From NCBI GenBank assembly GCA_002337055.1, contig DDFG01000005.1, forward strand, positions 571,037 through 635,036: DNA of 64,000 nt, written 5' to 3'. Within the stretch, counting starts at the first letter, position 1; every line of letters starts with the position of its first letter. The DNA comes from Betaproteobacteria bacterium UBA1934 (lineage in GTDB: Bacteria > Pseudomonadota > Gammaproteobacteria > Burkholderiales > Rhodocyclaceae). A program made the translations under genes and the position numbers. The notes under the pieces are model-generated. The model was not told the origin of the DNA. It made no database searches and was given only the letters and a program-made list of their open reading frames with translations. Below are positions 34,250-43,528 of this stretch, in pieces.

Positions 34250-34915
34250 ATGGTCAGTATTAGCAAACGTGGCGACTATCAGTTTCAAGCAATCATCCGT
34301 CGAAAAGGTTATCCGTCTCAAACCAAAACCTTCGAGCCCAGAAGAGAAGCAGAAAGATGGGCCAGAGAAATCGAAACCCATATGGACACGGGTTACTATC
34401 GTGACCGCCGTGAAATCGAAAACACGACGCTCAGCCAAGGGCTCCAGAAATACCTGGAACTCATCAGCTCCAAAAAACGCGGTTTCGTTGCGGAGCGCAA
34501 TCGGATTCGACAGTTCCAGCGACATTCATTAGCCAACAGAGCTCTGGCAGATTTGCAGGCAAGAGACTTCGTGGCTTATAGAGACGAGCGACTAGGAGCA
34601 AGTCGGCGCAAACGCTGTTCGGCTCGAACTGGCATTGCTATCGCATTTTTACACCATTGCTATCAAAGAATGGTCCATGCCGCTTGCGCATGAGCTAAAG
34701 AACGTTCGCAAACCACAACCCGGAGATGGCCGTGAGCGGCGGCTTCAAGGCGATGAAGAAGACCGGTTGCGACGTGCCATTTGGCGCCCAAAAGCTATGG
34801 GAAGCAAGATATGGCTGGAGGCTTGCGTCAATTTAACCCACTGCAGAAGGACTCCCCAATATCCTTGTGGGATTGGTCTTACAGAGAACGATCCCCGTGA
34901 TACATCCCCTAGTCG
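34250..34915 (+). pseudogene. Decayed tyrosine integrase of the tRNA-Lys island
   Basis: Starts at ATG 34250 behind TAGGAG. The N-terminal 125 residues read as a normal phage-type integrase (MVSISKRGDYQFQAIIRRKG, then the core-binding part). A frameshift lies near 34635; later pieces (FYTIAIKEWSMPLAHELKNVRKP, then SLWDWSYRE) follow in other frames and the catalytic domain is missing. It lies immediately inside the tRNA att site, as expected for the island integrase. Confidence 0.85.
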
Positions 34916-34950
34916 ACGGCCGGAAGCATGCTTTGGAGCGAACAAACTCG

Positions 34951-35883
34951 TCAAATATTCAGTTCGCCCCCCTTGCCGTCCAACCAGGCCTCGTAGCCGC
35001 CGAGCAGCGGACGTACCGACTGGTAGCCAGCATCAAGCAAACGGCTGGCCGCCTGGATGGCACCGGCGTCTTCCGGACAATTGCACAAGGTGACGATTGG
35101 CTGATTTCTTGGCCAGGCACCAACGGCATCAAGCAGTCGGTCATGCTCGGCCGGCACGGCGCCAGGGATCGGACCGGTTTCGGCGACCATGCTGGGGCCG
35201 CGCAGGTCGAGCACCAGCGGTGGCTGGTCAGTTTTCAGCATGGAAAGCAGTTCGCCGATGGTGATATGGGGTATGGCCGCCAAGCGGCGGAAGCGGTATT
35301 TTTGCCACAGTTTCCAGCCCAGCCAGAGAGCGACGACGCCCGCCATGACGATAAGTGCACTGCCAATATTGTGGTCCAGGGCGGCGATCACTGCTTGCAC
35401 TTCGCTGCGCAGCAACCAACCAACTGCTAACGCCAAGCCGGCCCACAGTGCAGCGCCGGCCGCAGAGGCCAGAAGAAAGCCAGACATGCTCATGCGCAGC
35501 GCCCCAGCAATGGGCGGCGCCACTGTGGAAAAACCTGGAACGAACTTAGCGACGACCAGCGAGCTCAGGCCCCAGCGCACGAAGCGCGACTCGGTTTGGC
35601 TGACACAGGAGGCCGGGTTAATCGACAGCCAGCACAGCCCTGCCAACACGCGATAGCCGAACATCCGCCCGGCCAGATACCACACTGCATCGGCCATCAC
35701 AGAAGCAACGATGGCGGCACCGAACATTGACGCCAACTGTCCGTAGGAAAGCGCCAAGCTTCCGGCCAGCAACAGCGTGGGCACCGCCGGCACCGGCAGG
35801 CCGGCCTGCTGGGCCAAGACGTTGAGGAAGACCACCCAGAAGGCGTCACGATGGAGGGATTCGGCTATCTGGGCGAGGTCCAT
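34951..35883 (-). CDS. DedA-rhodanese fusion membrane protein
   Basis: 310 residues from ATG 35883 (an in-frame TTG at 35928 is also possible). The N-terminal 190 residues are a DedA-type membrane domain (GLPVPAVPTLLLAGSLALSYGQL; FVPGFSTVAPPIAGAL). The C-terminal 100 form a rhodanese domain (PLVLDLRGPSMVAETGPIPGA), whose active loop reads LCNCPEDAGAI with a catalytic Cys. Couples a lipid-type membrane protein to sulfur transfer; the function of such fusions is not known. Confidence 0.88.
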   Translation of the reverse strand: MDLAQIAESLHRDAFWVVFLNVLAQQAGLPVPAVPTLLLAGSLALSYGQLASMFGAAIVASVMADAVWYLAGRMFGYRVLAGLCWLSINPASCVSQTESRFVRWGLSSLVVAKFVPGFSTVAPPIAGALRMSMSGFLLASAAGAALWAGLALAVGWLLRSEVQAVIAALDHNIGSALIVMAGVVALWLGWKLWQKYRFRRLAAIPHITIGELLSMLKTDQPPLVLDLRGPSMVAETGPIPGAVPAEHDRLLDAVGAWPRNQPIVTLCNCPEDAGAIQAASRLLDAGYQSVRPLLGGYEAWLDGKGGELNI

Positions 35884-35953
35884 GGCGGCAGTCGCTATCA
35901 ACAGGTAACTTGATTGGGCGGATACCAAGTATGCCCCAGGCTCTCCCCGTTAG

Positions 35954-36100
35954 TTAACAAAGATGCACAGCCTTGGCCTCGAACTTGCTGGCATTGTAGT
36001 CGCGTTTTGCCTGCTCGATCTCTGCACTGGTGTTCATCACCCAGGGGCCGCACTGGGCGATAGGTTTGCCGAGAGCTTGCCGACGACGATCAGGACCAAG
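35954..36100 (-). pseudogene. C-terminal fragment of a pirin-family gene
   Basis: Sequence GKPIAQCGPWVMNTSAEIEQA followed by a short end matches the pirin C-terminus. Nothing of the cupin part remains upstream. Confidence 0.7.
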
Positions 36101-36259
36101 GCATCCTCGGCGGTAGTCGGTTCGACAGCTTGAAGTGCTAAGGGACAAGACAGATCCTAAGCTCAGACTTGTCCCGGTGACTTGTCGGCCGGAGTCCACG
36201 AAATCCTGTTTGTTGATGATTTTCTTATATTTGCTTTGCTGACGTTACAACGGCCCCCG

Positions 36260-36470
36260 TGACCTGCCCCCCATAGTCCGTACCGAGGTTTAGTAGAGAA
36301 GTCCGTCAAAGTATGGAGAATGCCGGGCATGAGAAAGAGCAGATACAGCGATGAAAATATCATTGGCTATTTGAAACAACCGAAGCGGGGCTGCCGATCA
36401 AGGAATTCTGCCGACAATGCGGCTTCTCTGATGCGGCATTTTATTATTTTCAAGTGGCGGGCCAGATTCG
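36260..36470 (+). mobile_element. IS3-family relic with orfA start
   Basis: Terminal TGACCTGCCCCCCATAG at 36260, then ATG 36329 opens MRKSRYSDENIIGYLKQ, typical of IS3-family OrfA. A one-base deletion follows, after which TEAGLPIKEFCRQCGFSDAAF continues in the next frame. OrfB is missing. Rest of 36101-36259: nothing named. Confidence 0.8.
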
Positions 36471-36479
36471 TCGCGTTGT

Positions 36480-37382
36480 TCAGTTAGCCCGATCCAATCC
36501 TTGATCCGCTATTGAAGCCGGATCGCCGAGCGCTTCCAGATGGGTGGTGACGTTTGCGGTGGGCAGCAGTGTGCGGATGTCGTTCTCGATCCTCTCCAAC
36601 CATTCGTGCCCGCTTTGAACAGTCCACTGCCCCGGCACCAGGATATGCACGGTTACAAAAATTCGGCGGCCCGCCTGGCGGGTGCGCAATGCGTGGAAAT
36701 CGAGGCCTTGCTCGCGATATCTGGCAAGAACTGCTTCGATCTGCCCGCGCTGCTCGAGCGGCACGGAAGCGTCCATCAAACCATCCGCTGAGCGCCGCAT
36801 CAACTTCCAGCCTGTCCATACGATATTGACAGCGACGATGAGCGCGATGACGGGGTCGAGCCAAAGCCACCCGGTCAGCCAGACGAGCGCGACGCCACCG
36901 ATAACCCCGACCGAGGTCCAGACGTCAGTCATCAGGTGATGGGCGTCTGCTTCCAGCACAATCGAACCGTGGCGTTGCCCCACCGTCAGCAATACGCGCG
37001 CGGTGGCAAAATTGAGGAGGGAGGCGACCATCGAGACCCCGAGGCCGAAGCCGATCGCTTCCAAAGGTGCCGGGTTGAACAGGCGATCCAGCGCCGCATA
37101 GCCGATACTGAGCGCCGCCAGCAGAATCAGAAACCCCTCGAAGGCGCTGGAAAAATATTCGGCCTTGCCGTGCCCGTGGGCATGATTGTCATCGGCGGGA
37201 ATTTCGGCCACCGTCAGCATCGCCAGCGCCATCAAGGCGCCAGCCAGATTGACGAACGATTCGATGGCGTCGGAAAGCAAACCGACCGATCCGGTCAGTT
37301 TCCAGGCCACGCCTTTCAGAATAATGGTGGCAATGGCCGTGGCGATGGACAGCCAGACATAACGCGTGAGTGAGGATTTCAT
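36480..37382 (-). CDS. Cation diffusion facilitator (CDF) metal exporter
   Basis: 300 residues, six membrane helices. Metal-site motifs: LLSDAIESFVN in helix 2 and HHLMTDVWTS in helix 5. A His-rich loop (DDNHAHGHGKAEYFSS) follows helix 2. The C-terminal cytoplasmic domain is complete. Exports Zn2+, Fe2+ or similar ions in exchange for protons. Overlaps the histidine kinase gene by 4 bases (ATGA), so metal export and the two-component system are co-transcribed. Confidence 0.95.
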   Translation of the reverse strand: MKSSLTRYVWLSIATAIATIILKGVAWKLTGSVGLLSDAIESFVNLAGALMALAMLTVAEIPADDNHAHGHGKAEYFSSAFEGFLILLAALSIGYAALDRLFNPAPLEAIGFGLGVSMVASLLNFATARVLLTVGQRHGSIVLEADAHHLMTDVWTSVGVIGGVALVWLTGWLWLDPVIALIVAVNIVWTGWKLMRRSADGLMDASVPLEQRGQIEAVLARYREQGLDFHALRTRQAGRRIFVTVHILVPGQWTVQSGHEWLERIENDIRTLLPTANVTTHLEALGDPASIADQGLDRAN

Positions 37383-38734
37383 GGCTCTGACCGGCGAGTG
37401 TTCGGTAATCTGACTTCCACGCGGAGGCCAGGTTGAAGATTGGAAAAATGCAATGTCCCGCCGTGCAACTCGGCGACTCGCCGCACGATCGACAGGCCGA
37501 GCCCGCTCCCGCCCTCCGTTTCGCGATTGCGGGGCGTCTCCGGGCTACGCCAGAAGCGCTCGCCGAGCGAAGCTAGTTGTGTTTCGGCAACGCCCGGCCC
37601 GTCGTCGTCGACCACCAATGTAAGCGTGTGCTCGGTTTCTAGCAGGCCCACCGACACGCGGCCTCCGCTCCCGCAATAACGAATGGCGTTGTCGATCAGA
37701 TTGCGGACCAACACGGCCAACCAGGCCGGATTCCCCGGGATACGCAGCTCGGCGCCTGCGCGCAACTCGATGTCGACATTTTTCGCCAGAGCTTGGGGGG
37801 CGTGTTGCGCCAGTGCATCGCGTGCCACCTCGGCCAGATTGACGTCTTCGAAGCCCCTTTCCGAAGCTTCATCGACGCGTGCCAGTTGCAGTAACTGATC
37901 GACCAGGTGCGCAAGACGATCGCAGCCCACCATCACTTTCGCCAGCGCCTCCTCGCGCCGGACGTCGTCGCCGGCACCGAGCGCGACTTGCGCCTGCGCC
38001 CGCAAGGCCGCCAGAGGCGTCCGCAATTCATGCGCAGCGTCCGCCGTAAAGCGACGTTCCTGTTCCACCGAGGCGGCAACGCGGCCAAACAGCGCGTTGA
38101 GGCGGTCAACCAGTGGCACGACTTCGTCGGGAAGGGGTCGCCCGTCCAGCGGCGACAGATTGCCGGGCGACCGCTGTTCGACATCACGGGCCAGACGCTG
38201 CAGCGGACGCAGCCCTTTGCCGACCGTGAGCCAGATCAGCAAGGCCAGGGCGGGCATGGTAACGAGCAGGGGAGCGAGCAAGCCGCCGGCCAGCGAATGC
38301 ACGACTTCGTCGCGCGCCGTGGTCTTTTCGCCAACCTGAATGAGCATCCCTTTCTCAGGATCGCGCACCGAAAACACGCGCCACGCCTCACCACCAAACC
38401 GGGTCACCGAAAAACCTTCGGTCGTTGCACTGAACTGTTCGGCTGGGGCGTTGGCGGAGTGCAACCCGAGTTGCCCGTTTTTCCAGATCTGAAAAGCCAC
38501 CCGGCGCCCATAGCGGTGCAGATCGGGGGCGTGATCCTCGGCGACCGCTTCGTCATGATCGTTCTCTCTCTGGGCGAGCAGCAATGACGCCACCTGGACC
38601 AGATGGGCGTCAAACAACTCCGTGGCTTCGTGCCGTGCCTTGATCCAGGTGGCGGCAGTGGCGATCACCCACAGCGTGGCGACAGCCGAGATCGAGAGAA
38701 TGACGATATGTAGTCGCAGAGAATGCGTTCGCAC
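37379..38734 (-). CDS. Sensor histidine kinase, QseC/PmrB-like
   Basis: 451 residues. Membrane helix near 10-28, periplasmic domain, second helix near 155-178, HAMP, HisKA with phospho-His 235 (ADAAHELRTPLAALRAQ), HATPase ending GGSGLGLSIVRRVAELHGG. The periplasmic part has acidic and His residues (ENDHDEAVAEDHAPDLH), which may bind metal. Follows its regulator by 3 bases. Confidence 0.93.
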   Translation of the reverse strand: MRTHSLRLHIVILSISAVATLWVIATAATWIKARHEATELFDAHLVQVASLLLAQRENDHDEAVAEDHAPDLHRYGRRVAFQIWKNGQLGLHSANAPAEQFSATTEGFSVTRFGGEAWRVFSVRDPEKGMLIQVGEKTTARDEVVHSLAGGLLAPLLVTMPALALLIWLTVGKGLRPLQRLARDVEQRSPGNLSPLDGRPLPDEVVPLVDRLNALFGRVAASVEQERRFTADAAHELRTPLAALRAQAQVALGAGDDVRREEALAKVMVGCDRLAHLVDQLLQLARVDEASERGFEDVNLAEVARDALAQHAPQALAKNVDIELRAGAELRIPGNPAWLAVLVRNLIDNAIRYCGSGGRVSVGLLETEHTLTLVVDDDGPGVAETQLASLGERFWRSPETPRNRETEGGSGLGLSIVRRVAELHGGTLHFSNLQPGLRVEVRLPNTRRSEP

Positions 38735-38737
38735 GGA

Positions 38738-39406
38738 TCAGTCCTTACGGAACATGTAACCGACACCGCGGATGGTCACGATACAGTCCCTTCCCAGCTT
38801 TCTGCGCAGGTGGTGAATGTAGACCTCGACCGTGTTGCTGCCGGTTTCATCGTTCCAGTTGTAGAGTTGCTGCTCAAGCTGTGCGCGCGACAGCACGCGC
38901 CCCTTGTTCAGCATCATGGTTTCGAGGAGCGAGAATTCCTTGGCGGCCAGATCCACTGCGCTGCCGTCAACGGTCACGCTGCGTGCCGCCGGATCGAGAC
39001 AGATGTCGCCCACTTCGACGACCGGGGCCGCCTGCCCTTCCGCCCGGCGGATCAGGGCCCGCAGGCGCGCCGCCAGTTCTCCCATGTCGAACGGTTTGAG
39101 CAGGTAGTCATCGGCCCCCTGGTCGAGGCCGCCGATGCGATCCTCGACCCGGTCGCGTGCAGTCAGGATCAGGACCGGCAGGCCATTGCCCCGCTGACGC
39201 AGTTCCTTCAGGACGCTTAAGCCGTCGCGCCTCGGCAACCCCAGATCCAGCACCACGGCAGCGTACTCTTCCGCGCCGCTGCCGGTCAGTACTTGCGCCG
39301 CAACGACGCCGTCCCGCACCCAATCAACGGCGAAGCCGCACTGGGCCAGGCCCGCTTCAATCGCGTCGCCCAACAATCCGTCATCTTCCACGACCAGTAT
39401 GCGCAT
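38738..39406 (-). CDS. OmpR-family response regulator, QseB/PmrA-like
   Basis: 222 residues. Receiver with phospho-Asp 54 (VVLDLGLPRRDG), then a winged helix ending YIHHLRRKLGRDCIVTIRGVGYM. Pairs with the kinase just downstream. The TTAA-N7-TTAA sequence at 40235-40249, upstream of the operon, fits the direct-repeat box used by this regulator class. Confidence 0.95.
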   Translation of the reverse strand: MRILVVEDDGLLGDAIEAGLAQCGFAVDWVRDGVVAAQVLTGSGAEEYAAVVLDLGLPRRDGLSVLKELRQRGNGLPVLILTARDRVEDRIGGLDQGADDYLLKPFDMGELAARLRALIRRAEGQAAPVVEVGDICLDPAARSVTVDGSAVDLAAKEFSLLETMMLNKGRVLSRAQLEQQLYNWNDETGSNTVEVYIHHLRRKLGRDCIVTIRGVGYMFRKD

Positions 39407-39420
39407 GCCAGCCCGTTCAA

Positions 39421-40152
39421 TCAGTCATCGTCATCATGGTGCCGTGACTTGTCTTTGCGATGTTCGGCGACGCTTCCCGTATCCGGCGTCCAGATGGCCG
39501 GATCGAGTGCCCAATAGCCGAGAACTGCCACCAATACCACCCCGGCAATTGCCGCTTTCGACTGGGTGATGCCTGCGGCAACTTCTCCCCTTTTTGTTCC
39601 CGTCACCATGGCAGCCGCGAGATTCTCGCGATGCAGAAAGCTGCTCACAACAACACCGACCAGATGCACAACCACAAGCAGCAGCATGAAATTTGCTGCG
39701 CCCTCATGCAATTCTTCCAACCAACGCCCGCCCAGTTCACGATAGTGCAGATAGCCGCTGGTCGCAGTCGCGACACCCAGTATCAGCATCAGAAATATGA
39801 CTATCGCACCCGCCGGATTGTGTCCGAAATAATGCTTGGGCGACGAGGTCAATAAAGACTTGAGGTAAGCAAGGGTTTCGCCGGGGCCGAATAGAAAAGA
39901 ATGGAAGCGAGCATACCGAGTACCGACCAATCCCCAAACGACGCGGAACCCAATCAGACCCGCCAGGGTGTAGCCGAACGTGATATGCAGCGCACGGTAC
40001 GACTCGGCTTCGCCGGTCAGATAAGCGCCGACAAAGGCAGCCGCGAGAAGCCAATGGAAAACACGAGTCGGCAAATCCCATACCCGGACTCGCCCGGACG
40101 CGGAGGTCGTCGAGGGCTCTATAACTATTGGATTTGATTGATCAGCACACAT
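39421..40152 (-). CDS. Cytochrome b561-type membrane protein
   Basis: 243 residues, about four helices with histidines suited to heme (RVFHWLLAAAFVGAYLTG; LHITFGYTLAGLIGFRVVWG; LHEGAANFMLLLVVVHLVG). The pattern matches the Ni-Fe-hydrogenase-type cytochrome b561 family. An extra helix and an acidic tail (HHDDDD) end the protein. Lies first in the operon, followed by the response regulator, kinase and CDF genes. Confidence 0.9.
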   Translation of the reverse strand: MCADQSNPIVIEPSTTSASGRVRVWDLPTRVFHWLLAAAFVGAYLTGEAESYRALHITFGYTLAGLIGFRVVWGLVGTRYARFHSFLFGPGETLAYLKSLLTSSPKHYFGHNPAGAIVIFLMLILGVATATSGYLHYRELGGRWLEELHEGAANFMLLLVVVHLVGVVVSSFLHRENLAAAMVTGTKRGEVAAGITQSKAAIAGVVLVAVLGYWALDPAIWTPDTGSVAEHRKDKSRHHDDDD

Positions 40153-40234
40153 ATGGACTCTCCGTATCTCAGAACCGGTATCGAAGTTAGGTACCGGAGA
40201 TTAATTATTGGAGAGTCATGTTAGTTGGCCAGCC

Positions 40235-40249
40235 TTAAGCCAGCATTAA
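40235..40249. promoter_or_regulatory. Putative QseB/PmrA-type box
   Basis: TTAA-GCCAGCA-TTAA, which has the 7-base spacing of PmrA-class boxes. It sits between the cytochrome b561 operon (minus) and the end of the NtrC-like gene, about 85 bp upstream of the cytochrome start. Confidence 0.5.
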
Positions 40250-40307
40250 CTAACAAATCGTTGAACAGATTGTCTGCGCGCTATCGCGCGAATTCCGATG
40301 GCAACTG

Positions 40308-41612
40308 TTATATACCACTTATCCTTCCCTTGAAACTTTCCGGTTCAAGCGCGTGGCGGGCAAGGAGTTTGTAGAATTCGGTGCGGTTTCGACGGGCGAT
40401 CCGGGCGGCTTGAGAAACATTGCCACAGGTGGCGTTCAACAAGCGCACCAGATAGTCCCGCTCAAATTCGCGGCGCGCCTCTTCGAGCGCCTGCATTTCA
40501 TCAAGATTCGCTTCACGCAGCAACTCTCGGCATGTGTCGTATGGCACCACCGCACTGATGGCACCCTGGTGGGCGCGACTCACGACATTGCGCAATTCGC
40601 GGACGTTGCCAGGCCAGTCGGCTTCGCAAAGCAAGGCCATGGCGCTGGGGGCGAAACTGCGCACAGGCGGCGACAGTCCTGCGAGAAAGTGTGCCACCAG
40701 CAACGGAATGTCGTCGCGACGTTCGGCCAGGGGTGGCATTTCGATGACGGTGTTAGCCAGCTTGTAATAGAGCTCGCCCGAAAACCCTCCTTCTTCGACC
40801 AGTTGCGCCAGAGGTCGTGCGCTGGCCACGATGAGCTTGATCCTGCTGTTGGTGATTGGCCGACTGGTGAGCAAACGCTTGAGCGGATCGTGCTCGGGCA
40901 AGACGAAGTTGAGCGCTACCTGTAGCCGGGACGGCAGACGATCGATCTGACGGATCAGCAGTGTGGCACGGTTGTTCCAGTCTATCGAGGAGAAAGGATT
41001 GCCGCCGGCATCGGCGATCTGCTCTCCGTCGAGCACATACAGCGGGCCGGCACTCGCACGGGCAGCATGAATGGCGCAGGCCAGTGTAGTTTTGCCGGCA
41101 CCCACCGGACCTGCCAGCAGCACGGGCGTGTCGCTGTCTGCGGCTTGTTTCGCCTGGCGGAGCAATTCCCTCGTCGTCGGGCTGGCGGAGGCGACAAAGC
41201 CGTGCCAGTTCGCACTTTCCCCAGGGGTGACCGGTGGCGAGACGGCGAGGGCGTCTCGCACGCGAGCGAGCAGTTCGCCGCCGTCGAAGGGCTTAGTCAT
41301 GAAACCGAAGACGCCGCGCTGGATCGCAGCAACGGCATCGGGAATGTTGCCATGCGCGGTGAGCAGGATGACCGGCAGCGACGGCGCCGCGGCATGCAGT
41401 CGAGCGAATAGCGCGTGTCCATCCATTCCTTCCATACGGATGTCGCTGATAACCAGGTCGGGGCGGAAGGCGTTGAACGCCTGCCAGGCTTCGCCGCCGG
41501 AAGCAGCTTGGTTAACGGAGTAGCCGGCACTGGAGAGGCGCAGATTGAGGAGGCGCAGCAGATCGGGATCATCATCGACGATCAGGATGGATCTGGCGAT
41601 CGACGGCGGCAT
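40308..41612 (-). CDS. NtrC-type response regulator without the sigma-54 contact motif
   Basis: 434 residues from ATG 41612 behind GGAGAG. Receiver with phospho-Asp 57 (VISDIRMEGMDG), an AAA+ domain with an altered Walker A (GPVGAGKTTLA), and a Fis-type HTH (NVSQAARIARRNRTEFYKLLARH). The GAFTGA loop and the usual Walker B (LFLDEI) are absent between residues about 195 and 240. It probably does not activate sigma-54 RNA polymerase in the normal way. Five bases after the kinase gene. Confidence 0.9.
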   Translation of the reverse strand: MPPSIARSILIVDDDPDLLRLLNLRLSSAGYSVNQAASGGEAWQAFNAFRPDLVISDIRMEGMDGHALFARLHAAAPSLPVILLTAHGNIPDAVAAIQRGVFGFMTKPFDGGELLARVRDALAVSPPVTPGESANWHGFVASASPTTRELLRQAKQAADSDTPVLLAGPVGAGKTTLACAIHAARASAGPLYVLDGEQIADAGGNPFSSIDWNNRATLLIRQIDRLPSRLQVALNFVLPEHDPLKRLLTSRPITNSRIKLIVASARPLAQLVEEGGFSGELYYKLANTVIEMPPLAERRDDIPLLVAHFLAGLSPPVRSFAPSAMALLCEADWPGNVRELRNVVSRAHQGAISAVVPYDTCRELLREANLDEMQALEEARREFERDYLVRLLNATCGNVSQAARIARRNRTEFYKLLARHALEPESFKGRISGI

Positions 41613-41617
41613 GGGGT

Positions 41618-43042
41618 TCAACTCTCCTTCAACGGCAAACGCAGGCGGAACAGAGCGCCGCGCGGCGGGGCTGTGGCCAGCCACAATTCGCCTCCGAGAG
41701 CGCGGGCGTATTCGCGCGCGATCGGCAGTCCCAGCCCAATACCGCCGACACCCTTACTGCTGGCACTGCGGAAGAAAGGCTCAAATATCGTTTCGGCCTC
41801 CGCGTCGGCGACGCCTGGGCCCTCATCCTGGACATCGATCAGGGCGAAATAGCCATGTCTGACGAGCCGGATGGTGATCTTGCCGCCCGGCGGCGAGTAC
41901 TTGATGGCGTTGGCGACCAGATTGTTGAGGATGGTCAGTAGCTCTTCCTGTCCAGCCTCGACCGCGAGCGCCTCAGCTTGCACCTCGATGACGAGTTGCT
42001 TGTCGCGTGTACCCAGCCGATGGGTGACCAGTACCTGTTCGAGCGCCGTGTCAATTTGCAAGGTCTCGAGCTTCATGTGGGCGCTGGCGTACCCAGCCCG
42101 CTGCAACTGGAGTAATGCCTCGATCAGGCGCTCAAGGCGCAGCGCGTTGTTGCGCATGATGGCGACGACATCGGCCTGTTCGGCATTGATCGGGCCAAGC
42201 CCGCCCTCGCCGAGTAGCGCCGCGCCTTCGCGCAGGACAGCGAGCGGCGTTTTCAACTCGTGCGAGGCATGGCGCAACAGGCGCGTGCGTTCGCGTTCGA
42301 GTTGCAGCAGACGCTGGCGCAGCCAGTCGAGCCGGCGCCCTAGCCATTGCATGTCGCGTGTTCCGCCCAGTCGGATCGGGCGTTCCAGTTCGCCCACTCC
42401 GAGACGGCGTACGGCTCGCTCGAAGGCGGCGAGCAGGCGGCCGATCATGCGCTGCGCCAGCGCGATTATCAACAGCGTCGAGAGCGTCGCAGAGAGCAGA
42501 GCGGAGAGCAGACGCCGGCGAACGGTGCTTTCCGATTCGGCGAAACCGTTGCGGGTCTGTTCGACCAATTTCTGGCTGCCAGCAAAAACAGCGGGCAGAC
42601 CGCCTTGCAGTTCAGGCAACACAGCGAGCAGCGGGGCTGTCGTGCGCTCGCGCATGGCCTGCTGGAAGGCGGCTTCCTCGCGCGCCAGAAACCGGTTCGT
42701 GGCGGCAACTAGACTGGCGTCGTCCGCCGCCAAACTCTGAAATTCGGCGCTGGTACGGTGCCAGTGAGTTCTTTCCTCGCGGTAGTGAGCGAGACCGATG
42801 GCCAGGTCGTTCGGTTCGGTGCGTTTCAGCACCGAATCCATGTGTTCGAGATTGTCGCTCAGTTCCCATTTGAGCCGCTCGGCGGCCGCAGTGCGGTCGA
42901 GCGCAGCTTGGAATTGCGCCGACAAGGCGTTGAGACTGAACAGGACGTAGCCGATGGCAACCAGCAGCGGCAGCAGAGCCAAACCATAGCCAATCAGAAT
43001 CAGGCGCGGAAACGAACGCGGGTACCAGTTCATGCGCAGCAT
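41618..43042 (-). CDS. Sensor histidine kinase, GlrK/QseE-like
   Basis: 474 residues. Helix near 10-35, long periplasmic coiled part, helix near 180-200, HAMP, HisKA with phospho-His 261 (RHASHELKTPLAVLREG), HATPase ending GIGLGLPIAREYARALGGELWL. Partner of the NtrC-like regulator just downstream. Divergent from the cytochrome c gene at 43220, so the pair may respond to or control the sulfide-type electron chain. Confidence 0.93.
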   Translation of the reverse strand: MLRMNWYPRSFPRLILIGYGLALLPLLVAIGYVLFSLNALSAQFQAALDRTAAAERLKWELSDNLEHMDSVLKRTEPNDLAIGLAHYREERTHWHRTSAEFQSLAADDASLVAATNRFLAREEAAFQQAMRERTTAPLLAVLPELQGGLPAVFAGSQKLVEQTRNGFAESESTVRRRLLSALLSATLSTLLIIALAQRMIGRLLAAFERAVRRLGVGELERPIRLGGTRDMQWLGRRLDWLRQRLLQLERERTRLLRHASHELKTPLAVLREGAALLGEGGLGPINAEQADVVAIMRNNALRLERLIEALLQLQRAGYASAHMKLETLQIDTALEQVLVTHRLGTRDKQLVIEVQAEALAVEAGQEELLTILNNLVANAIKYSPPGGKITIRLVRHGYFALIDVQDEGPGVADAEAETIFEPFFRSASSKGVGGIGLGLPIAREYARALGGELWLATAPPRGALFRLRLPLKES

Positions 43043-43219
43043 CTTAGAAAAATCGCAGCCTATGGACGCGGGTGTCGGGCGTTGACGACAGTAGTCAAGA
43101 ATATCAGTAAATCACAACATTCCGCTGGCGATCCCAATTTGGGTCTTCCAACTGGGCCGGCCGCGACGGCCAGGAGGTCGGCGGCGTCGGTGAGGTGATG
43201 CAACACTAGGAGAAACTTG

Positions 43220-43528
43220 ATGAGAGCACTGATCGGATTAGGCTTGTTGGCGTGTCTGGCCGGTGGAGAGGCATTGGCCCAGGCTGGCGCACCACCGGGA
43301 GGTCGCCTGCTGGCATCCAACTGCTTTCAATGCCACGGCACAGACGGCAAGGCGGTTTCGGGTTTTGAAAAACTGAGTGGCAAATCGCCAGGCGAAATCT
43401 ACAAGGATCTGCAAGAAATGCGCGGCAAGGCGCTGCCGGAAGGCATCATGGGCGTGCATGCCAAGGCCTATACCGACCAGCAACTGCTGGCGATCGACCG
43501 TTATTTGACCAGCAGGGTGAAACCATGA
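43220..43528 (+). CDS. Class I cytochrome c
   Basis: 102 residues. Signal peptide MRALIGLGLLACLAGGEALA, heme site NCFQCHG, later axial Met in ALPEGIMGVHAKAYTDQQ. ATG 43220 with TAGGAGA upstream. Periplasmic electron carrier. ATGA overlap with the flavoprotein gene makes it the likely heme subunit partner, as in FccAB or SoxEF. Confidence 0.95.
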   Translation: MRALIGLGLLACLAGGEALAQAGAPPGGRLLASNCFQCHGTDGKAVSGFEKLSGKSPGEIYKDLQEMRGKALPEGIMGVHAKAYTDQQLLAIDRYLTSRVKP

